DNA of 64,000 nucleotides from Barnesiella sp. WM24 (GTDB lineage Bacteria; Bacteroidota; Bacteroidia; Bacteroidales; Muribaculaceae), in NCBI RefSeq assembly GCF_004570975.1, contig NZ_SPPC01000008.1, forward strand, positions 124,001-188,000, read 5' to 3'. The translations under genes were made by a program, and so were the position numbers. Below the pieces are notes generated by a model. That model made no database searches. It had not been told where the DNA came from and saw only the letters and a list, made by a program, of their open reading frames with translations. This document shows positions 33,484 through 41,427 of the stretch, one piece after another; within the stretch, counting starts at the first letter, position 1, and the number at the start of each line of letters is the position of its first letter.

Positions 33484-34440
33484 TCAGATTCTTCTTGATT
33501 TGCGTTTACGTTTGGCTTCTTCTTTCTTGATGGCGTTTTGAAACGCCTGTTCCTCCGGGTCGAAGCCGGGGCCGAGAGTGAACAGATTTCCGATTGCCCC
33601 TACGGTGGCTTCAATCACATCTTCCACAAGTGAGGACTTTTGCGTCGGGGTATATTCGACGGTTACCTTGGGGCACGTCGGAGCGTAATCAGACTGTTGT
33701 TGCCCCTGCCTGCGGTTGAACTCAAAGAGGTTGTTCAGGCGACGATATGTGAACGCACGGTCGATTTTAGACCCGTTGACCGTTATATCGCCGTCTGTAA
33801 ATTTCACGCCGATGTGTTTGCCTGTGTTGTGATCGTCATGAAATTTTACCTCAATTCCGGCACAGGCGAGGCGGCGCGAGAACTCATCCCATGACTTACA
33901 GCAATAAATCGCCTGACTGATCCGCTCCTTGAATACCGGAATTCTGTCCTCGTATTTCTGTTTCAGCGGCGAGTATGTGAGTCTGTATTTGTCCTTGATG
34001 GCCTTTACAACACGGTCGCTGCGCCTGAAATTGTTGCGCTCGTTGACTGCCTTGCCTGACATATCCACACGGTTATAGACGATATGGAAATGCGGATGTT
34101 CGGTTTCCAGATGGCGCACGACAAGATACTGGGTGTTATTGATTCCCATGCCTTCCATGTACTCTTTTGCGAGCTGAGCCATGAATTCATCGGTCAGTTT
34201 TTGCGCATCGGCGTTGTCAAAACTGATGGAAATATGTCCTGCCGGATTCTCCTTGCCGGGCATAAATCCATGTATCGCTTCAAACGACTGCACCATTTTC
34301 GCATAGTCGGAGGTGAAGATATTATCGCTTCCGATGATGCGCCATGTGTCTGGCGTATATTCTTCGGGGTTGTGGAACTGGCGCGTCACATACCCCACGA
34401 CATCGTGAAACGTGCCGCTTTTAAGTATTCTTGCAAACAT
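33484..34440 (-). CDS. Relaxase / mobilisation nuclease (MobB-like)
   Basis: A 318-residue MobP-type relaxase. The N-terminal part contains the catalytic Tyr candidates (YVTRQF), the ISFDNAD strand, and the metal-binding motif HLETEHPHFHIVYNRVD near residues 112-128. It would nick oriT and lead the strand during transfer helped by another element's type IV secretion system. It overlaps the upstream mobA-like gene by 20 bases. Confidence 0.9.
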   Translation of the reverse strand: MFARILKSGTFHDVVGYVTRQFHNPEEYTPDTWRIIGSDNIFTSDYAKMVQSFEAIHGFMPGKENPAGHISISFDNADAQKLTDEFMAQLAKEYMEGMGINNTQYLVVRHLETEHPHFHIVYNRVDMSGKAVNERNNFRRSDRVVKAIKDKYRLTYSPLKQKYEDRIPVFKERISQAIYCCKSWDEFSRRLACAGIEVKFHDDHNTGKHIGVKFTDGDITVNGSKIDRAFTYRRLNNLFEFNRRQGQQQSDYAPTCPKVTVEYTPTQKSSLVEDVIEATVGAIGNLFTLGPGFDPEEQAFQNAIKKEEAKRKRKSRRI

Positions 34441-34816
34441 AATCAGTCTCTTTATTGGGTCTTAATTTTTTGAGAATGTCAAACATCTTATCGACGACAG
34501 CGGCTAATTTATTTGCAGCCCTGCGGAGTTTGAGCTGATGAAAACAGGTCATTGCCTGATTGAAATCGGAACTGAGATTTAGTATTCCTTTGGCGATTTC
34601 CTTTTCAATCTCGCTCAGGCGACTGACGATAGTGAGCCGGAACGCGCTGTGTCTGACATACTCCGCCATCTTTACTCCGGCGGCTTTTGACCGCTCCAGA
34701 AGGTCGGAGTATTCTGCATCGTTCAGTTTGATTGTCACCACATGGGTGCGCTTCTCATCGGTCGGTTTAGAGGGACGACCACCCTTTCTGACAGTTGGTT
34801 TATTCATAGTAGACAT
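34421..34816 (-). CDS. Relaxosome accessory protein (MobA/MobC-like, ribbon-helix-helix)
   Basis: A 131-residue DNA-binding protein with a basic N-terminus (VRKGGRPSK), a ribbon-helix-helix-like core (HVVTIKLNDAEYSDLLERSKAAGVKMAEYVR), and a helical C-terminus. Such proteins bind oriT and position the relaxase. The putative oriT is directly upstream. Confidence 0.85.
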   Translation of the reverse strand: MSTMNKPTVRKGGRPSKPTDEKRTHVVTIKLNDAEYSDLLERSKAAGVKMAEYVRHSAFRLTIVSRLSEIEKEIAKGILNLSSDFNQAMTCFHQLKLRRAANKLAAVVDKMFDILKKLRPNKETDYVCKNT

Positions 34817-34985
34817 TGTTGTGGTTTAGGTGAATTGGGGTGGCAAAGAGCGGCTTATGCTGCGCAGTTTTGGGAGTCGTTTTCGGAGAAAAAGAAATCC
34901 CGAAACATATCCTTGCCTTCCCAATTCACTACCGGGAAGCTGCCCCACGGTGTACCGGGTGCAGTGGTATCCCGACATTATCATC
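34817..34985. other. Candidate oriT
   Basis: A gene-free 169-base region upstream of the relaxosome genes. A long-range inverted repeat, GTGAATTGGG (34830-34839) with CCCAATTCAC (34920-34929), is extended inward by GGCAA with TTGCC. More short repeats (ACCGGG, CCACGG/CAGTGG) lie to the right. Its position and structure fit an origin of transfer. Confidence 0.55.
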
Positions 34986-35465
34986 TCAGAGCTTGCGCCA
35001 TATTTCGATGTCGTCGGCATAGAGATTCAGATGCTCCAAGAGGACGGCGTTGATGTAGCTGCCTACGGTGGTGTCACGGTCGCCGAGGATACGGGCGATG
35101 CGTTCAAGCTTCGCCCATACGCTGTCCTCGATGTTGACAGGGTGACGCTTCTCCAGCTTTGCCGGCGTGAGATAGGCTGCCTTGAAATCGGCGTAATCCG
35201 ATTTGCGCTGCTGCTTGCTGATGCGCTGTTGCTTAGGTGGCTCGGTAGTGTCTGTTGCCGTCTGCTCGTTGTCGAACAGATTGTCTGTATTGGCAGGAGT
35301 GGTGCTGTTAACAGAATTGACAGCGGTAGTTGAGTTGATGGAATTATCTGGTTGCATAATAATTTGTGGTTTGATGGTTGATACTTTAGATTCGGATACA
35401 TCGGGGGCATTGGTCAACTCGGTTGACTTGGATGCGGTTGTTGACGGAGATTTTTTTGCTGTCAT
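34986..35465 (-). CDS. DUF3408-family protein
   Basis: A 159-residue protein. The first ~85 residues are Ser/Thr/Asn-rich and disordered, followed by a conserved C-terminal domain (DYADFKAAYLTP…RHPVNIEDSVWAKLERIARILGDRDTTVGSYINAVLLEHL) with a ribbon-helix-helix-like pattern. DUF3408 is common in Bacteroides conjugative and mobilisable elements and is probably a DNA-binding or partition-like accessory protein. It overlaps the upstream gene by four bases. Confidence 0.82.
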   Translation of the reverse strand: MTAKKSPSTTASKSTELTNAPDVSESKVSTIKPQIIMQPDNSINSTTAVNSVNSTTPANTDNLFDNEQTATDTTEPPKQQRISKQQRKSDYADFKAAYLTPAKLEKRHPVNIEDSVWAKLERIARILGDRDTTVGSYINAVLLEHLNLYADDIEIWRKL

Positions 35466-36547
35466 GATTTATCAGTTTTTGAGGGTTTGTGAATAGTATC
35501 AGTATCCGGGTTGTACCGTTCAACTGACACAAGAGTGAGTTGCAGATCATCTATGAGTTTCTGCAAAATCGGATTACAGCGTATCATTGATTGCAGTATC
35601 GCTTGGTCAGGCTCGATTTGCAGCAGATAATCTGCTATGTCGAGTCCGGCTGTTCGCTCGTCATCGGTGGCAACTTCTTCAAGGAAGTTGAAGATGCTTG
35701 CCTCGATACCGAGACTACGTAGCAATCTCAGTTTCTGCCGCCACTGGTCTGTCGCGCCAATATCGGGATACAGGATAACCTGACAGCCACGGAGAACACG
35801 AAGTGCGTCGGCATTGAAGCAACCGTTTTTACCACCTGTCGCCAGCCACACATATTCCGGCAGATAATACGCCGCCACAAGAGCGGTCTTCTCGCTCTCG
35901 ACAATGGCAACCGGTTTGTCTCGGTTCATCGGCAAGAGGTGTTCGCCGAAAAAGCACTGACGCAGATTGAAGTCGGGCAACCGTAGCAACGAGTGAACCC
36001 ATGTCACATGATTGAAAGGCTTTTTGACACGCTTGCCGCTGTCGGCATTATAGAGCATGACCTTTCCTGTGCGGGTGTCTCCATTGGCATCGGTCTGCCA
36101 GAACACGCATGACCCCGGCCAGTGTTTCGATGTGCCTACGCGATAATCCTTCATTAGTCGGAGCGCGTCCTCTGCTCCGAACTTGGAGCGGAGGAACAGA
36201 TAGAGATTGTTCTTCTCATATCCGTGCAGAGTCTGTGAAACAGTCTCTGCCGCAATAAAGGATGTCAGCTTTCGCTGCTCGGTCGGCTTGGCTCGCCATG
36301 CTGACGGAGTTGCAAAATCGCAGTGCAAGGGCTTCGCCTGTGGATTACGCTCGAAATATTCCTTCGGCGTAAGATGATAGCCGCAGCTCAGTTCGTGGTC
36401 ACACCTGCCGACATCATCAGGAAACGAAATTTGTTTATCGGTGTCGATATACCGGCTGAAACAACGTTTCTTGTGACAGGCGGGGCAGGTGTGCCGTGTA
36501 GCCACTCCTTTGTATGGCTGGAGAATGAATCGGTGTGTATTATTCAT
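35462..36547 (-). CDS. Zinc-finger/toprim protein (DUF6371-like, primase-related)
   Basis: A 361-residue protein. An N-terminal zinc finger (CPACHKKRCFSRY…CDHELSCGYH, residues ~20-57) precedes a DUF6371-like middle and a toprim-type region (PVAIVESEKTALVAAYYLPE near residue 210; the Glu and the ILYPDIG Asp are toprim acidic residues). This is a primase-type arrangement used in replication of mobile elements. It sits after the DUF3987 gene. Confidence 0.82.
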   Translation of the reverse strand: MNNTHRFILQPYKGVATRHTCPACHKKRCFSRYIDTDKQISFPDDVGRCDHELSCGYHLTPKEYFERNPQAKPLHCDFATPSAWRAKPTEQRKLTSFIAAETVSQTLHGYEKNNLYLFLRSKFGAEDALRLMKDYRVGTSKHWPGSCVFWQTDANGDTRTGKVMLYNADSGKRVKKPFNHVTWVHSLLRLPDFNLRQCFFGEHLLPMNRDKPVAIVESEKTALVAAYYLPEYVWLATGGKNGCFNADALRVLRGCQVILYPDIGATDQWRQKLRLLRSLGIEASIFNFLEEVATDDERTAGLDIADYLLQIEPDQAILQSMIRCNPILQKLIDDLQLTLVSVERYNPDTDTIHKPSKTDKS

Positions 36548-36636
36548 AGATTCTCAAAAAATCGGTTCGCACTATCTGCATTATCCGCATTTTGGAGGCA
36601 GAAAAAGCCGAAAGTGCAGAAAATGCAGGTTTACAG

Positions 36637-38010
36637 TCATATCTTGCCATAAATTCCATGACGTATTTTCTGAAAGTGAATCCCGGTGAAACGCCTGATA
36701 AAATCCTTGAAAGTGCGCTCCGGCATAGAATTGTCGGCGGCGATTTCCACACCCTGCTCAGTTGTGAACTCATCGGGTAGAGCCGACATCACGGCTCTTT
36801 GCAGCTCCGACAGCGACAGCTCGCGGATAATGCCCTGTACTCTTGTGGCGGTTGTCTTGAAATAATCCACAAGTGATATGGCATTTTCAACCGATACAAG
36901 ATCTATTTCCGATTTGTCAGCTTCACCACAGGCCCAGCGCGCCATTTGCATTATTAGACAAAAGCGTATGGCATGGAAATCAAACTTGTTATAGACACCT
37001 TTCAGAGCGTCACTTTCCTCCCGGTTACATTCCTCAGTGTTCTGACGTTGCCATTCGTAAAGTCGCGATTTTGCCTCAGGTGAGAAAGACAGAATACCGG
37101 CGACGATATTGCCGTCATCATCGGTTTCGTAGGGCATCGCCACAAGTCTGCCGATGATGTCAGCCCATGCCGCTTCGATGTCGAACGACGGTTCTCGGTC
37201 GCTCCACGGCTGCTTGTCCTGATTGCCGGGCATAACGAACAGCAGACGGTCAATGAAACCATTTGAGGTGCGACTTCCCTGAGCCAGCTCATTCAATATG
37301 CCGTTCTGTATAGTGCCTACAACCGAGATAAAAGGACGGCTGATATAAACCGAGTTTTTCACGCCCTTGCGGTCGGAGAACGACGGATTGGCATTGAACA
37401 GTTTGAGCCAATATTCCTCGTCGGAGCCTTTGTTGTAGCGGTTGAAGTTCTTGAACCATCCTGCAAGCTCGTCATTCCACATAAGTATGCCACGCAGATT
37501 CTGCGAGTGAATAAGCAGCATGGCTTCCGGAGTGGCGTCAGAAATAAGAAAACGTTTGCATACCGGGGCCACAGGGTGCGGGTCTGTACGCTCCTTCATC
37601 GGCAGTTCGCGCTGACGCTCAAATTCCTCGCACTCCTTGACGTATGCGCGTGTTGCCTTACCGTCCAGCTCCGTGAACGGACGTATGGCGAAATTCAGCG
37701 GATGCGACTTACAGGCACCGGGTCTGCCGACAAGAGCCATGAAAAGAATCGCGCTCTCATCCCATTTCCCTTTGAGCCGGGCGAAATGGGTATTGCCGAT
37801 ACCCAGCCCGACAGCCACAAGCATAGCTCCTGCCAGATAATCCACCGGGTAACCATAGCACTCGTTCGCCTCCCGCACGATACGCTGAATCTTCATAGGC
37901 ATGGCACCCAAAGGGAAATCGCCGCCTTTAATCTTCACGCTCATGTCAACAGCCTTGCCGAGCACGAGCATCGGGTCGATACCTTTTCTGTCAGATACGC
38001 TCTTTTCCAT
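36637..38010 (-). CDS. DUF3987-family replication protein
   Basis: A 457-residue protein of the DUF3987 family found in mobile elements with primase-type partners. A Walker A-like loop is visible (ALVGRPGACKSHPLNF near residue 92), followed by ILMWNDELAGWF and a C-terminal winged-helix-like region (ALPDEFTTEQGVEIA). The ATG at 38008-38010 is preferred over a frame start farther upstream, because that extension runs through the HTH gene in another frame. It overlaps the HTH gene by 20 bases. Confidence 0.82.
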   Translation of the reverse strand: MEKSVSDRKGIDPMLVLGKAVDMSVKIKGGDFPLGAMPMKIQRIVREANECYGYPVDYLAGAMLVAVGLGIGNTHFARLKGKWDESAILFMALVGRPGACKSHPLNFAIRPFTELDGKATRAYVKECEEFERQRELPMKERTDPHPVAPVCKRFLISDATPEAMLLIHSQNLRGILMWNDELAGWFKNFNRYNKGSDEEYWLKLFNANPSFSDRKGVKNSVYISRPFISVVGTIQNGILNELAQGSRTSNGFIDRLLFVMPGNQDKQPWSDREPSFDIEAAWADIIGRLVAMPYETDDDGNIVAGILSFSPEAKSRLYEWQRQNTEECNREESDALKGVYNKFDFHAIRFCLIMQMARWACGEADKSEIDLVSVENAISLVDYFKTTATRVQGIIRELSLSELQRAVMSALPDEFTTEQGVEIAADNSMPERTFKDFIRRFTGIHFQKIRHGIYGKI

Positions 38011-38308
38011 ACTCATTAAGGACTTTGTTAACAGCCGACGTGCGGTAATACACTTTCGCGCCCACAAGCACGGCTTCAAGATATTTGCTCCTACGCCAGT
38101 TTCTAAGGGTGTTGGCGCATACACCAAGCATCCGCATCACTTCCAAACGGGGAATAAGCGGATCTGTGTCCGCCGCCTTCAACGTAGGCAGCAGTTCCTC
38201 CTTGGTCTTTGCTACTATATAGTCGGCAAATTCCTTGAGGTCGCACAGAGGGATGGCCAGTGTAAGCCCAGCCACTCCTTCCTGCAAAAGTTCGGATAAA
38301 CCTGTCAT
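37991..38308 (-). CDS. Helix-turn-helix (excisionase-like) protein
   Basis: A 105-residue protein with a MerR/Xis-type winged helix in its C-terminal half (LIPRLEVMRMLGVCANTLRNWRRSKYLEAVLVGAKVYYRTSAVNKVL). In Bacteroides elements such genes head the replication/mobilisation operon and can also act as excisionase. The ATG at 38306-38308 (MTGLSELLQ) is chosen; upstream codons are less protein-like. A promoter and palindrome lie upstream. Confidence 0.82.
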   Translation of the reverse strand: MTGLSELLQEGVAGLTLAIPLCDLKEFADYIVAKTKEELLPTLKAADTDPLIPRLEVMRMLGVCANTLRNWRRSKYLEAVLVGAKVYYRTSAVNKVLNEYGKERI

Positions 38309-38485
38309 GTTGATTTTATTCGCGTCGTCTGGGTTAAGACATTGACCGCACCGACAACAGTTAAATGCAGTCAAAGGCTGTTCAGCCTGACGCATCGGCA
38401 ATCGTATTGAGGCGTTGGGGGCGACCGGTCTATTTTTCCCCGTTGAGCCTCGTTACCACTATGCGTTTTCAGCGTTACAGCGGTG

Positions 38486-38517
38486 CAAAGAAAGCACAAA
38501 TCTCGTGTCCTTGCAAA
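38486..38517 (-). promoter_or_regulatory. Promoter of the replication/mobilisation operon
   Basis: Minus-strand -33 TTTG (38514-38517), 20 bases, -7 TTTCTTTG (38486-38493, one mismatch). Confidence 0.55.
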
Positions 38518-38546
38518 TGTATAACGCTGATAGATAGTGGGTTAAA

Positions 38547-38577
38547 TTCGTTTTGGTTCGTAACGAAATAAAACGAA
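38547..38577. promoter_or_regulatory. Nested palindrome upstream of the mobilisation operon
   Basis: TTCGTTTT pairs with AAAACGAA and, inside it, TTCG with CGAA, around a three-base centre. It ends 30 bases upstream of the -33 box, a likely operator or recombination-directionality site. Confidence 0.55.
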
Positions 38578-38620
38578 GAAATTTGTCTGAAATAGGGGTA
38601 AACCAAACTGCCAAAAACGA

Positions 38621-38653
38621 CAAAAGCCACCCGACAAAATTGTCAGATGGCTT
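38621..38653 (-). terminator. Terminator after the 38684-39673 gene
   Basis: AGCCACC…GACAA pairs with TTGTC…GATGGCT; on the minus strand it is followed by a T-rich tail. Confidence 0.75.
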
Positions 38654-38683
38654 CTGCATTATGGTTTTGGTCGAGCGCTTATG

Positions 38684-39673
38684 TCAGTCGGCAAACATAT
38701 AATCGGCTACACTCAGCTTCTCCCGGATGTCATTATATTCGGAAATATACTCCGGCCGCTCGAACATTCGGATTTTGTTGCCCTTGTACTCGGTAAGCTC
38801 CATATAGCTCTTGTGACCCTCCTGTATGCTGCGCGGGGTTGGGATTGGTATTCCGGGATTATCCTTGTATCTTTCGGAGAGAGCGGAATGAAACTCGACG
38901 ATATTGGTTCTCGCCAACGCCTGCCCCTCGTTAAGCACGATAAATAGCATGGCGAAATCCTTGCCGCTATTGCGTATCTTCACATGGTTGTCGATGCAGT
39001 CAAAGAGATAATTGTCGCCATTGGGCAAAAGCTCGGTTAACGGGCGACGACGGGCGGCTCTGCCCGGAGCACCTTTCTTTCCTGCGGGTTTTACAAATTC
39101 CCGTATTTCTTCCGAAGCTGTCTTCAACTTGGCGATGGTCTTGGCTGTAACGTTAGGTTCGCTGCCCATCTCGCGCTGTTCCTCGACAAAGTTAGCCCAG
39201 TCCTCTTCTGTTCGGCCTTTCAATGCTATGCTGCTCTTGATTATCCACTTGATATGGTGTTTCGCTCCCAAGCGTATAAGAAAATTAGTCTTGGGATTTC
39301 TGATAAGGTCTTCTCCGTACTCCACCATACACTCGAAGCTGCGCCCGTAGAACATCCATGCCAACATCGGCAGGAAAATGTTGCCGGGTATATGGGGAGT
39401 ATTCAGCCCAGCCAGCAGATGGTTCTCCATGCCTCCCTCGACAAGCATCTTTTCCAGATGGCCCACATCATTCGAGCTGTCATCTTTAAGATGCAGCAGC
39501 ACGGCTGTCTCAAATTGCGGCATGAAAGCCTTGGCATGGTTGAATACCGCGATGAATCCGGGGCCTTCGCGGTCATGCATCCAGTCGGTGAAGTTGCAGT
39601 ATTCCTCGTGGTGTGTGGCTTTCCATTCGCGGAGAAGCCCTTTTGCGTGTTCAATTTTTTCCTCGTTGTTCAT
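38684..39673 (-). CDS. Conserved hypothetical protein of Bacteroidales mobile elements (possibly DUF6043)
   Basis: A 329-residue soluble protein starting MNNEEKIEHAKGLLREWK at ATG 39671-39673. The N-terminal ~220 residues are helical, a basic linker (GKKGAPGRAARRRPL) follows, and a C-terminal domain contains DNYLFDCIDNHVKI and a family-like TELLP motif. It is the rightmost gene of the element, with its own terminator. The DUF6043 label is from memory of similar Bacteroides proteins and is uncertain; function is unknown. Confidence 0.65.
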   Translation of the reverse strand: MNNEEKIEHAKGLLREWKATHHEEYCNFTDWMHDREGPGFIAVFNHAKAFMPQFETAVLLHLKDDSSNDVGHLEKMLVEGGMENHLLAGLNTPHIPGNIFLPMLAWMFYGRSFECMVEYGEDLIRNPKTNFLIRLGAKHHIKWIIKSSIALKGRTEEDWANFVEEQREMGSEPNVTAKTIAKLKTASEEIREFVKPAGKKGAPGRAARRRPLTELLPNGDNYLFDCIDNHVKIRNSGKDFAMLFIVLNEGQALARTNIVEFHSALSERYKDNPGIPIPTPRSIQEGHKSYMELTEYKGNKIRMFERPEYISEYNDIREKLSVADYMFAD

Positions 39674-39778
39674 AAATGGGGGATAGTTGTTGCAGCACGA
39701 AAAATTCGCACCGAAATACAAAACAAGCACCCCGGCCATAATGTTTGAGAAAATTTAACACTCAACATCGAAAAATTT

Positions 39779-39827
39779 TTGTCCACATCAGCGCAGCTCT
39801 TCATTTGGTGGACAATTTGTGGACAAT
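39779..39827. repeat. GTGGACAA repeats at the element's right end
   Basis: TTGTCCAC (39779-39786, inverted) and two direct GTGGACAAT copies (39808-39816, 39819-39827), 11 bases apart. The pattern matches arm-type sites of tyrosine recombinases and lies just inside the tRNA-Lys terminator. Confidence 0.55.
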
Positions 39828-39841
39828 CTTCAAAAATAAGA

Positions 39842-39877
39842 AAACCCAAACATCTGATATATAGATGTTTGGGTTTA
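39842..39877 (-). terminator. Terminator of the Cys-Lys tRNAs
   Basis: AAACCCAAACATCT pairs with AGATGTTTGGGTTT around a seven-base loop; T-rich on the minus strand. Confidence 0.9.
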
Positions 39878-39885
39878 ATTTCAAG

Positions 39886-39958
39886 TGATCCGCCTGGGGC
39901 TCGAACCCAGGACCCCAACATTAAAAGTGTTGTGCTCTACCAGCTGAGCTAGCGAATC
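39886..39958 (-). tRNA. tRNA-Lys (TTT)
   Basis: Minus strand, 73 bases. Acceptor GATTCGC with GCGGATC (one G·U), anticodon loop CTTTTAA. The mobile element ends just beyond its 3' terminator. Confidence 0.93.
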
Positions 39959-39969
39959 ATCCTATTTTG

Positions 39970-40040
39970 AGGTTCCTAGCAGATTCGAACTGCTGTAAAC
40001 GGTTTTGCAGACCGGTGCCTAACCACTCGGCCAAGGAACC
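39970..40040 (-). tRNA. tRNA-Cys (GCA)
   Basis: Minus strand, 71 bases. Acceptor GGTTCCT/AGGAACC, anticodon GCA in CTGCAAA, upstream of tRNA-Lys on the same transcript. Confidence 0.93.
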
Positions 40041-40059
40041 TTGTTTTGGTTAGCGAGTG

Positions 40060-40091
40060 CAAAGTTAGTAGCAATATTTTTATTTTGCAAA
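40060..40091 (-). promoter_or_regulatory. Promoter of the Cys-Lys tRNAs
   Basis: Minus-strand -33 TTTG (40088-40091), 20 bases, -7 TAACTTTG (40060-40067). Confidence 0.75.
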
Positions 40092-40160
40092 TATTTAGTA
40101 AAGTTTTTGCATTGAAAAATTGTATTATGCTGTGGGTTAGGGTGTTGGGTTGTGCGGTTT

Positions 40161-41408
40161 TTATGAATTACTGCGAATATATTCAATCGCTTTTATTATC
40201 GCTGTCATTGATGCGCGTTCAATTACGCGTTCTCTTGAGCCTGCAAAGTGGTAGGTTTGGCTATATGTACCGGCAGGAGTTTTGATTCCGATGCATACTG
40301 TCCCTACGGGCTTGCCGGGAGTCGCTCCTCCCGGACCTGCGATTCCGGAAGTCGCTATCGCACAATCTGTGCCTATGGCCTTGCAGGCGCCTTCGACCAT
40401 TTCCGAGACTACTTCTTCGCTTACAGCTCCGCATTTTTCAATTGTGGCGCGAGACACTCCGAGCAGGTGTTCTTTGACTTGATTGCTATAAGCGACGACA
40501 CTGCCGTTGAATGAATCGGAGCATCCGGCAACTGACGTGATCAGATGAGCTATGTTGCCTCCGGTGCAGCTCTCTGCCGTGGCGATGGTAAGATTGCGGG
40601 AGCGGAGTTCTTCGATAAGTAGCGCTTCAATTGGGGTGTCGCTTTTGCACAGCACATGGTCGCCAAGCATGTCGCATAGTTCAGCATGTCGCTTGTCAAT
40701 TTCTTCTTTAAGGAAGTTTTTGTCGTGGTGCATGCCATCAATGCGTAGTCTCACCAATCCCGGCTTTGGTAAATAGGCAAGATGCAGATAGGGAGGGAGT
40801 GAGTCTTCCCAGTCTGATATGGTCATGGCGAGAAGTGACTCGGTGTAGCCGGTGACGAGTACGCAGCGGTGTTCAATGTTTATTTCGCTTTTGTAGCTGT
40901 CGAGTAATGCCGGCAGGACTGCCGAATCGAGCATCTCGCGAGTCTCAAAGGGCACACCCGGCATTGACACAAGCACTTTCCCGTCTTTCTCAAACCACAT
41001 TATCGGCGCTGTGCCGACTGTGTTTTGTATGACTTTGCATGAAGTCGGGACAACTGCCTGTAGAGATGTGAGCGCATTAAGCGTAAGTCCTCTGCCGGCA
41101 AATACACGTTTGATGTTTTCAAGTACCGACGGGTCTTCGCGCATTTCTCCGCCGAAGTAGCCGCATAATGTCGTTTTGGTTATATCGTCTTTTGTGGGTC
41201 CAAGTCCACCTGTGGTAATCACTACGTCGCTTGATTCAAACGCGCGATCTATTGCGCGCGTTATCTGGTAGGCATCGTCATCGACTACCTGCACATCGTT
41301 GACTCTCCATCCATGAGGAGCGAATCGGCGTGCTATATCACCCGAATTAGTGTCTATTACCTGACCGATAAGGAGCTCTGTCCCGATTGCTATAATTGAG
41401 ATATTCAT
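40161..41408 (-). CDS. cinA: CinA-family protein (nicotinamide-nucleotide amidohydrolase)
   Basis: A 415-residue two-domain CinA. The N-terminal COG1058 domain (residues 1-~170: IAIGTELLIGQVIDTNS, TTGGLGPTKDDIT, MPGVPFE) is an ADP-ribose/CoA-type pyrophosphatase-like fold. The C-terminal amidohydrolase domain (residues ~255-415) has TAESCTGGNIAHLI, FNGSVVAYSNQVK and ATSGIAGPGGATPGKPVG, and deamidates nicotinamide mononucleotide in NAD salvage. It follows tsaD by 19 bases, so they form an operon. Confidence 0.93.
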   Translation of the reverse strand: MNISIIAIGTELLIGQVIDTNSGDIARRFAPHGWRVNDVQVVDDDAYQITRAIDRAFESSDVVITTGGLGPTKDDITKTTLCGYFGGEMREDPSVLENIKRVFAGRGLTLNALTSLQAVVPTSCKVIQNTVGTAPIMWFEKDGKVLVSMPGVPFETREMLDSAVLPALLDSYKSEINIEHRCVLVTGYTESLLAMTISDWEDSLPPYLHLAYLPKPGLVRLRIDGMHHDKNFLKEEIDKRHAELCDMLGDHVLCKSDTPIEALLIEELRSRNLTIATAESCTGGNIAHLITSVAGCSDSFNGSVVAYSNQVKEHLLGVSRATIEKCGAVSEEVVSEMVEGACKAIGTDCAIATSGIAGPGGATPGKPVGTVCIGIKTPAGTYSQTYHFAGSRERVIERASMTAIIKAIEYIRSNS

Positions 41409-41427
41409 AATCTATAGTTTGAAACCA

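Noticed and set aside
34829-35333. Plus-strand frames over the oriT region
   Set aside because: They lie opposite the DUF3408 gene and its upstream region and look like shadows.
18150-39840. CAAAAATAA-type similarity as the att core of the element
   Set aside because: Only a short A-rich match between 18154 and 39831; too weak and of low complexity.
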